Below, in pieces: positions 32,993 to 38,264 of a stretch of 38,264 nt of DNA. Under the pieces are notes generated by a model, which saw nothing but the letters and a program-made list of their open reading frames with translations, did no database searches and was not told where the DNA came from. A program made the translations under genes and the position numbers. The stretch is from assembly GCA_023423275.1 (NCBI GenBank), contig JAFAFW010000106.1:1-38264 (forward strand), given 5' to 3'. The stretch's first letter is position 1, and each line of letters starts with the position of its first letter. Source of the stretch: Pseudomonadota bacterium. GTDB lineage: Bacteria > Pseudomonadota > Alphaproteobacteria > Rhizobiales > Hyphomicrobiaceae.

Positions 32993-33982
32993 ATGACTAT
33001 CAGTCGACGAGCGTATCTGGCGGCGACGGCCGCTGTGATCGCAATGTCCGCGGCGGCCACGTCAGCAAATGCACAGACGAAGTGGAACCTGCCCGCAGCC
33101 TACCCGGCCACCAACTACCATACCGAAAACCTCATCTGGTTTGCTGAGGAGGTGAAGAAGGCCACCGACGGCAAGCTGGATATCACGGTCCACCCTGGCG
33201 CATCGCTGTTCAAAGCGCCGGAGATCAAGCGGGCCGTTGCGACCGGGCAGGCGCAGATGGGCGAGGTTTTGATCTCGATCCACGAAAACGAGGATCCGGT
33301 GTTCGGGCTCGATACCATCCCGTTCCTGGCATCCAGCTATGATGCCTCCAGGAAGCTGTGGGAGGCGCAGAAGGCCGCGATCACCAAGAAGCTCGACAGC
33401 CAAGGCATCATGCTGCTGTTCGCCGTGCCGTGGGGCCCGCAGGGCATCTACGCCAAGAAGGACATCAACAAGATCGAAGATATGAATGGTCTCAAGATGC
33501 GCGCCTATAACGTCGGCACGACGCGCATCGCCGAACTGGTCGGCGCGCAGCCCGTTACGGTTCAGGCCGCGGAGCTGCCGCAGGCGCTCGCCACCGGTAC
33601 CGTCAACTCCTTTATGACGTCCGGCTCGACCGGCTACGACAGCAAGGTATGGGAGACGATGAGCCACTGGTACGACGCCCAGGCGTGGATTCCCAGAAAC
33701 GTCACGTTCGTGAACAAGGCCGCCTTCAATGCCCTGCCGAAGGATCAACAGGATGCGATCTTGAAGGTTGCGAAGGCTGCCGAAGAGCGCGGCTGGAAGA
33801 TCGCGCCGGAAAAGGCGCAGTGGTATGTCGACCAGCTCAAGGCCAAGGGCATGAAGGTCGAGCCTCCGGGACCTGAACTGGAAGCGGGCCTCAAGAAGAT
33901 CGGTGATCAGTTGACGGACGACTGGCTCAAGAAAGCCGGCGCGGACGGCAAGACCGTCGTCGACGCCTACAGGAAGATGTAG
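32993..33982 (+). CDS. TRAP transporter substrate-binding protein (DctP family)
   Basis: This is a periplasmic binding protein of 329 residues. The N-terminus has a signal peptide with a twin-arginine-like start (ISRRAYLAATAAVIAMSA) and probable cleavage after ANA near residue 27. The mature part follows the DctP plan: FAEEVKKATDGKLDI early, GQAQMGEVLISI, VPWGPQGIYAKKDI, and the GLKMRAYNVGTTRIAELVGAQPVTVQAAELPQAL region. That region contains Arg170, which matches the conserved arginine that binds substrate carboxylates in this family. A conserved carboxylate-bearing ligand is therefore likely. It is the third gene of the TRAP operon and is followed by a clear intrinsic terminator. Confidence 0.93.
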   Translation: MTISRRAYLAATAAVIAMSAAATSANAQTKWNLPAAYPATNYHTENLIWFAEEVKKATDGKLDITVHPGASLFKAPEIKRAVATGQAQMGEVLISIHENEDPVFGLDTIPFLASSYDASRKLWEAQKAAITKKLDSQGIMLLFAVPWGPQGIYAKKDINKIEDMNGLKMRAYNVGTTRIAELVGAQPVTVQAAELPQALATGTVNSFMTSGSTGYDSKVWETMSHWYDAQAWIPRNVTFVNKAAFNALPKDQQDAILKVAKAAEERGWKIAPEKAQWYVDQLKAKGMKVEPPGPELEAGLKKIGDQLTDDWLKKAGADGKTVVDAYRKM

Positions 33983-34006
33983 AGGGCAAGGCGCTTGCCG
34001 ACAGTT

Positions 34007-34060
34007 CCCGGCGCTACGGATGCGGAGACAAAACTGTTCTCCGCATTTTTCGGCGCCGGG
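34007..34060 (+). terminator. Intrinsic terminator of the TRAP operon
   Basis: ATGCGGAGA (34020-34028) pairs with TCTCCGCAT (34038-34046) and is followed by TTTTT. An outer stem CCCGGCGC (34007-34014) with GCGCCGGG (34053-34060) encloses it. It starts 25 bases after the DctP stop. This is the clearest intrinsic terminator in the window. Confidence 0.85.
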
Positions 34061-34154
34061 TGATCGGCGGTGGCAATTTTCGATCTCGACCTTGTGGCTT
34101 GCGCCTTTGGCCCGTGGTCGATCTGTGAATCAGGAAGGTCGTCCATCAATCGCA

Positions 34155-34189
34155 CACAAGAGGCGTGACGTTCTGCACGCTCTCTTGTG
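34155..34189. terminator. Hairpin downstream of the small secreted-peptide gene
   Basis: CACAAGAGGCGTG (34155-34167) pairs with CACGCTCTCTTGTG (34176-34189) with one bulge. It lies 14 bases beyond the stop of the - strand small gene and about 95 bases beyond the TRAP terminator. It lacks a T-tract on either strand. It could end transcription of the small gene. Confidence 0.5.
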
Positions 34190-34202
34190 GCTCATTGGAA
34201 AT

Positions 34203-34337
34203 CTATTGAGCGGCGATCACACTGATCGGAGCCGACAACCCAGCCACTTGCGACGCGTTGATGGTCTCTGCTTTGGCCATTCCAGCTGCCACGACAATCA
34301 TACCTGTTGCCGCCAGCATGTAATACAGCGTCCTCAT
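34203..34337 (-). CDS. Small predicted secreted peptide (44 residues)
   Basis: I do not recognise this family. The 44-residue product has an N-terminal hydrophobic signal (MRTLYYMLAATGMIVVAAGM) and a clear AKA signal cleavage site, which would leave a mature peptide of 21 residues starting with ETINASQVAG. The ATG at 34337 is preceded by GGGAGGGAGG, an unusually good ribosome site with 6-base spacing, and a promoter-like pair lies about 60 bases further upstream. The frame extends upstream to 34454, but that extension looks unlike a protein start. It stands alone on the minus strand between the TRAP operon and the TerB/J-domain gene. Small cell-envelope or periplasmic peptides of this type are common but mostly uncharacterised. 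Confidence 0.6.
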   Translation of the reverse strand: MRTLYYMLAATGMIVVAAGMAKAETINASQVAGLSAPISVIAAQ

Positions 34338-34393
34338 GGGGTCCTCCCTCCCGCTTTTTTGTTTCTGCTCCGTCCCTGATCTGATGCCTCCAG

Positions 34394-34423
34394 ATCTAGC
34401 ACGGCGTGCCAAGAAATTGACAA
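34394..34423 (-). promoter_or_regulatory. Candidate sigma70 promoter of the small peptide gene
   Basis: On the minus strand, TTGTCA (34423-34418) is followed by 18 bases and then CTAGAT (34399-34394), five of six matching the rhizobial -10 CTATAT. Transcription would begin near 34387, giving a 50-base leader before the ATG at 34337. Confidence 0.4.
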
Positions 34424-34482
34424 TGAAACGTGTCGACGGGGCAAATCGTGACAAAAGTGTGGCGATAGAGTTGCAATATTAC

Positions 34483-34503
34483 GGCGCTCGCCACATGAGC
34501 GCC
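34483..34503. other. Perfect hairpin upstream of the TerB/J-domain gene
   Basis: GGCGCTC (34483-34489) pairs with GAGCGCC (34497-34503) around a 7-base loop. It lies 51 bases before the ATG at 34555. It could be a leader hairpin or an operator. The same arm sequence occurs in the hairpin near 26603, which may be chance. Confidence 0.3.
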
Positions 34504-34554
34504 TGCTTCACCAATCCACTTCTATGGCGCCGCGAATGCGGTTAAACCAACGCT

Positions 34555-35262
34555 ATGCCCTGGAAGACGATCACGCGAGCGATGGGATTCGGAGAAGGCG
34601 GCGCCGTGCGATCGGTGCTGTCAAGCCTTTGTGCGAGCCTCGGACTGGACCAGCCTTCGCGTTCGCACGCGCAGCAAACCAGCGTGGCTTTCACCATGGC
34701 GGTCATCGCGCTCTGCGCAAAACTGTCGAAGGCCGACGGCGTCTCGCTGGCTCTTGAAGCGCGCGCGTTCGAGCAGGTGTTCCACGTTCCCCCGGAAGAA
34801 GAGGCCAACGTCGAACACCTCTACGATATCGCAAAACAGGACGTTGCCGGCTACGACGCCTATGCCGACAAGGTTGCGGCACTGCTTGCCGACGAACCGC
34901 ATCTGAAGCGGGACGTTCTGGAAGCATTGTTTCATATCGCAGCGGCGGATGGCGTGTTTCATGGCGCGGAGGATGCCTATCTCCGCGATGTCGCAAGCCG
35001 CTTCGGTATCGCGGAACCCGAATATCGGGCGATACGGGCGATGTTTGTGCGCGATCCGACAGACCCATATACCGTTTTGGGCGTATCGCCCGGCGTTTCG
35101 GACGGTGAACTGAAGGCGCATTATCGACGTCTGATCCGCGAGAACCATCCCGATTCGCTGATCGCGCACGGGGTCCCTGAAGAATTTCTCGATGTCGCCA
35201 ACCGGAAGGTCGCCGCTCTGAACGCCGCCTACGATGAGATCATGAAGGAGCGCGCGTTGTGA
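34555..35262 (+). CDS. TerB/J-domain protein (DjlA-like co-chaperone)
   Basis: This is a protein of 235 residues. A TerB-like helical domain covers about residues 45-160 (AVIALCAKLSKADGVSLALEARAFEQVF... and ALFHIAAADGVFHGAEDAYLRDVASRFGI). A J domain covers the C-terminus, with YTVLGVSPGVSDGELKAHYRRLIRENHPDSL and the essential HPD tripeptide near residue 200. It would stimulate DnaK. Unlike E. coli DjlA it has no obvious N-terminal membrane segment. Its stop overlaps the GTG start of the amidase gene (GTGA), so the two are co-translated. A TerB/J-domain gene next to an amidase and close to rnpB is common in Hyphomicrobiales. Confidence 0.88.
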   Translation: MPWKTITRAMGFGEGGAVRSVLSSLCASLGLDQPSRSHAQQTSVAFTMAVIALCAKLSKADGVSLALEARAFEQVFHVPPEEEANVEHLYDIAKQDVAGYDAYADKVAALLADEPHLKRDVLEALFHIAAADGVFHGAEDAYLRDVASRFGIAEPEYRAIRAMFVRDPTDPYTVLGVSPGVSDGELKAHYRRLIRENHPDSLIAHGVPEEFLDVANRKVAALNAAYDEIMKERAL

Positions 35263-36029
35263 GTTTTGCGCCTGACAGCGCCTTGGTCGAGGAGGTGCAT
35301 CCTTCGCCGAACCTGGAGCCGCGCCGCGAAAATATGCGTCCCACGATCCTGCTTCTGCATTACACGGGCCTGGCGGATTGTGGCAAAGCGGTCGATTGGC
35401 TCTCGCGGCCGGAAAGCAAGGTGTCGTGCCACTATGTGATCGACGAATGCGGGCGCATCATTCAGATGGTCCCGGAGTCCATGCGCGCGTGGCATGCAGG
35501 GCTCTCCAATTGGGGCGGCGAAACCGATATCAACTCCACCTCGATCGGGATCGAAATCCACAATGCTGGTCACGATCTCGGCTATCCGGCCTTTCCTGAG
35601 GCGCAAATGGAAGCCGTGATCGCGCTCAGCCGCGATATCATCGCGCGGAACGGCATCCGCCCCGAGCGTGTCCTGGCGCATTCCGACGTCGCGCCCGTGC
35701 GTAAGAAGGATCCCGGCGAAAAATTCGATTGGGCACGGCTCGCCCGCGCCGGAATAGGCCACTGGGTCGAGCCTGCGCCGCTGGTGAAATCCGACCGCGG
35801 CGTCAGCATGGGGTTCGGCGGCGAACTGATCTCGCTCGTGCAGGAACTTTTCAAACAATACGGCTACGACATCGAACCGACCGGCGAGTTCGAGGAAAAG
35901 ACCGAATTCGTCGTGCGCGCATTCCAGCGCCATTTCCGGCCTGCGCGCGTGGACGGATGCATCGACCAGTCGACGATAACAACGCTGGAGCGGCTTCTCG
36001 CGGGTCTTTCCCATGAGGCTGGGGTCTAG
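35259..36029 (+). CDS. N-acetylmuramoyl-L-alanine amidase with peptidoglycan-binding domain
   Basis: This is a zinc amidase of the Amidase_2 family, 256 residues, which cuts the bond between N-acetylmuramic acid and L-Ala in peptidoglycan or its fragments. The zinc ligands are visible: His34 (LLHYTG), His141 (LAHSDV) and Asp151 (KKDPGEK). A peptidoglycan-binding domain (PG_binding_1 type) occupies about residues 180-250. No signal peptide is apparent, so the enzyme may act in the cytosol on recycled muropeptides as AmpD does, or be exported by an unseen route; AmiD-type proteins share the domain order. The GTG at 35259 has AAGGAG 8 bases upstream and overlaps the J-domain gene. Confidence 0.9.
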   Translation: MSFAPDSALVEEVHPSPNLEPRRENMRPTILLLHYTGLADCGKAVDWLSRPESKVSCHYVIDECGRIIQMVPESMRAWHAGLSNWGGETDINSTSIGIEIHNAGHDLGYPAFPEAQMEAVIALSRDIIARNGIRPERVLAHSDVAPVRKKDPGEKFDWARLARAGIGHWVEPAPLVKSDRGVSMGFGGELISLVQELFKQYGYDIEPTGEFEEKTEFVVRAFQRHFRPARVDGCIDQSTITTLERLLAGLSHEAGV

Positions 36030-36047
36030 CGCCTCGGAGGCAGCGGT

Positions 36048-36977
36048 ATGCAGAAGGCCGACCCCGCTGCATTGCGGCCGCTCGATGGATGGGTGACCGC
36101 GATCATTCTCGCCTGCTGTGTGATCTGGGGCATCAATCAAACCGCAATCAAAATTGCCAATGCCGGGATTCCCCCGTTTCAGCAGGCCGGACTGCGGTCA
36201 TTGTTCGCCGGATTGCTGGTGTTCGCATGGTGCATGTTTCGTGGAATTGCCCTGTTCGAACGCGACGGAAGCCTGAAGGCTGGGATTGTGATCGGTCTGT
36301 CGTTCGCCGCCAATTTCATGATGGTCTATCCCGGCCTGCAGTTGACCAGCGCGTCGCGGGCCGTGCTGTTCATCTATTCGATGCCATTCTTCGTTGCGAT
36401 CGGCGCGCATTATCTGATCCCCGGCGACAGGATCACGCCGACGAAGCTGGCTGGGCTGATTGCCGCGTTCGCCGGACTGGCGGTGGCTTTGGGTGACGGG
36501 CTGTTCAGCACGTCACAGCCGCAAGGCGCGCTGCTGGGGGACTTGCTGTGCCTCGGCTCGGCCATCGGATGGGCGGTGGCGACGCTCATGATGCGAACCA
36601 CGTCTCTCCGCTACATTCGGCCAGAAAAGACGTTGTTTTACCAGCTCGCCATATCGGCGCCGCTGCTGCTCCTCGTATCGTTCGTCAGCGGCGAGGGGCC
36701 AGCATCCTTTGACGATCCCCGCGTCGTGTTGGGATTCGCTTATACGGTGGTGATCGTTGCCTTCATCACGTACGTGATCTGGGTGTGGCTGCTGTCGCGG
36801 CACCCGGCGTCGGTGGTTGCCTCGTTTACCTTCCTGTCGCCGGTTTTCGGCGTTCTGGCAGGTGCGCTGCTGCTGGATGAGCGCATCACGATGCGGACTT
36901 GGCTCTCACTGGCCTTTGTGGTGACAGGTATTATCCTCATCAACAAACCCACAGCGGCGCGATCGCCGAAGCCTTGA
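36048..36977 (+). CDS. EamA-family drug/metabolite transporter
   Basis: This is an inner-membrane protein of 309 residues with about ten hydrophobic segments in two EamA repeats. The first repeat includes ACCVIWGINQTAIKIANAGIPPFQQAGLRSLFAGLLVF, and the second starts near AIGWAVATLMMRTT. The C-terminal VASFTFLSPVFGVLAGALLLDERI is typical of the family, which exports or imports metabolites such as amino acids and vitamins. Its start is 18 bases after the amidase stop, so it may be part of that transcript. The substrate is unknown. Confidence 0.9.
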   Translation: MQKADPAALRPLDGWVTAIILACCVIWGINQTAIKIANAGIPPFQQAGLRSLFAGLLVFAWCMFRGIALFERDGSLKAGIVIGLSFAANFMMVYPGLQLTSASRAVLFIYSMPFFVAIGAHYLIPGDRITPTKLAGLIAAFAGLAVALGDGLFSTSQPQGALLGDLLCLGSAIGWAVATLMMRTTSLRYIRPEKTLFYQLAISAPLLLLVSFVSGEGPASFDDPRVVLGFAYTVVIVAFITYVIWVWLLSRHPASVVASFTFLSPVFGVLAGALLLDERITMRTWLSLAFVVTGIILINKPTAARSPKP

Positions 36978-37004
36978 CGCGCGGCCGCGATCGCCCCTTA
37001 TTGA

Positions 37005-37435
<431 letters not shown>

Positions 37436-37438
37436 ATC

Positions 37439-37470
37439 AGGACCAGGATTTTCTCGGAAATCCTGGTCCT
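37439..37470 (+). terminator. Perfect 13-base hairpin after rnpB
   Basis: AGGACCAGGATTT (37439-37451) pairs exactly with AAATCCTGGTCCT (37458-37470) around TCTCGG. It begins 4 bases after the last P1 base of RNase P RNA. There is no T-tract, but the stem strength and position make it the likely terminator or 3' stabiliser of rnpB. Confidence 0.7.
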
Positions 37471-37602
37471 GCCTCGCCCGGATATCCTCAGAGTTGTGCA
37501 TAGCAACCTGCGATCGGTAGTGGTCGGCAGGCTCGGCCATATAGTCATCCCACGACTCGCACACGTTGAGCGGGATAGTCGAAGACGGGGGGACTGAAAG
37601 CG

Positions 37603-38264
37603 GTGTGGAGGAAGACTTCGGCGCTATTGGCCGATGCCGCTGAGCTTGCGTCCGGTTATGCCGGCCGTACCCGCACGGCTCCGGTTTCTCAAGCCTCGCG
37701 GCGTGTGACGATCATTGGTCCCGGTTGGACGAGCCTGGCCCGGCTGCGCGGCGACTTGATCGCAAGCCTTCTCGATCATCACCATCAGGTTCTCTGTCTG
37801 GCGCCGGACGATCCGACGGATCCCGTCGGGGAACACATCGGCCAGTTGGAAGAGCTTGGCGCGATCTGTGCGCGGTTCCCATTTCGGGCGGATGGCCTGC
37901 ATCCGCTGGCCGACCGCAAGACCGTGGGCGCGTTGAAGGCAAAGTTCGCCGATTGGCGCCCTCATGCGGTGCTGGCTTATCATGCAAAGCCGATGCTGCT
38001 CGCGTCGATCGCTGCCCGCAAAGCGCGCGTGCCCCGCATCGTGCTTCTGGCATCCGAGCTTGGTGAGCAGCTTGGCGGAGCAGATGCCCCCGGCTGGCGC
38101 TGGCGTCGGTTGATGTGCGCGGGTTTGTCGAGGAGCCACGCCGTTGTCTTTCATAACCGGAATGATCGTCAGCGCGTGTCGGAGCTGTTCGACCTTCCGA
38201 CAACGGCAATGGTCCCCGGCGCGGGTGTCGACCTCAATCGCTATGTCCCGCTGCCGCTTCCGAG
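37603..38264 (+). CDS. Glycosyltransferase (GT4-like, N-terminal part, cut by window end)
   Basis: The frame is open to the end of the window; 220 residues are visible. The GT-B-type N-terminal domain is indicated by VTIIGPGWTSLARLRGDL with a glycine-rich loop, strand-helix units, the segment ADWRPHAVLAYHAKPM, and, near the edge, AVVFHNRNDRQRVSELF followed by the PGAGVDLNRYVP segment. That segment is a widespread GT4 hallmark. It probably adds a sugar to a lipid or polysaccharide precursor at the cell membrane. The start GTG at 37603 has GGGGGGA about 9 bases upstream. The 132 bases between the rnpB hairpin and this start hold nothing I can identify. Confidence 0.8.
   Translation, partial: MWRKTSALLADAAELASGYAGRTRTAPVSQASRRVTIIGPGWTSLARLRGDLIASLLDHHHQVLCLAPDDPTDPVGEHIGQLEELGAICARFPFRADGLHPLADRKTVGALKAKFADWRPHAVLAYHAKPMLLASIAARKARVPRIVLLASELGEQLGGADAPGWRWRRLMCAGLSRSHAVVFHNRNDRQRVSELFDLPTTAMVPGAGVDLNRYVPLPLP

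Overview
The window looks like chromosomal DNA of an alphaproteobacterium, most likely a member of Hyphomicrobiales (Bradyrhizobium or Xanthobacteraceae-like). The evidence is the high GC content, frequent GTG starts and overlapping stop/start pairs, an HWE-family histidine kinase, an EcfG-type general stress promoter, a TerB/J-domain gene and amidase next to rnpB, and an abundance of ABC and TRAP uptake systems for small organic acids and amines. The genus cannot be fixed from the sequence alone. I saw no transposase, integrase, CRISPR array, tRNA or rRNA.

Region 1 (1-13313, + strand) starts with the end of a microcin C/peptide ABC importer (yejB 3' end, yejE, yejF). A catabolic cluster follows: a GhrA-like 2-hydroxyacid dehydrogenase, an ornithine cyclodeaminase/mu-crystallin protein, and a crotonase-fold protein. 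Next come a polyamine-type ABC importer (Tat-exported binding protein, ATPase, fused PotB-PotC permease), a DadA-like FAD amine/amino-acid dehydrogenase and an acyl-CoA ligase. Together they suggest uptake of a nitrogenous substrate, oxidative deamination, CoA activation and further processing. The substrate cannot be read from the sequence.

Region 2 (13300-18510, - strand) is a tightly packed five-gene operon. It encodes a three-subunit HcnABC/opine-oxidase-type dehydrogenase (small 2Fe-2S protein, FAD subunit with a BFD-like iron-sulfur domain, DAO-fold FAD subunit), a saccharopine-dehydrogenase-like Rossmann protein and a BenE-family transporter. Its end overlaps convergently with the ligase gene of region 1.

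Region 3 (18649-24535, - strand) holds a membrane HWE sensor kinase downstream of a trehalose operon, otsB - GH15 trehalase/glucoamylase-like - otsA. That operon has a perfect EcfG-type promoter (GGAAC-N16-CGTT) upstream. Region 4 (24890-26427) holds a PaiB-like FMN-binding protein and a SAM methyltransferase.

Region 5 (26608-34060) is a hydantoinase/5-oxoprolinase-like HyuA-HyuB fusion, divergent from a MarR-type regulator and a complete TRAP transporter (DctQ, DctM, DctP) that ends in a clear intrinsic terminator. Region 6 (34203-38264) has a 44-residue predicted secreted peptide, a TerB/J-domain protein, an N-acetylmuramoyl-L-alanine amidase, an EamA exporter, the RNase P RNA gene with a perfect hairpin behind it, and the start of a glycosyltransferase cut by the window edge.

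Most genes fall in well-known families. The most notable observations are the EcfG promoter on the trehalose operon, the two uncharacterised catabolic clusters, active-site substitutions in the crotonase and ligase proteins, the permease fusion, and the tiny exported peptide.
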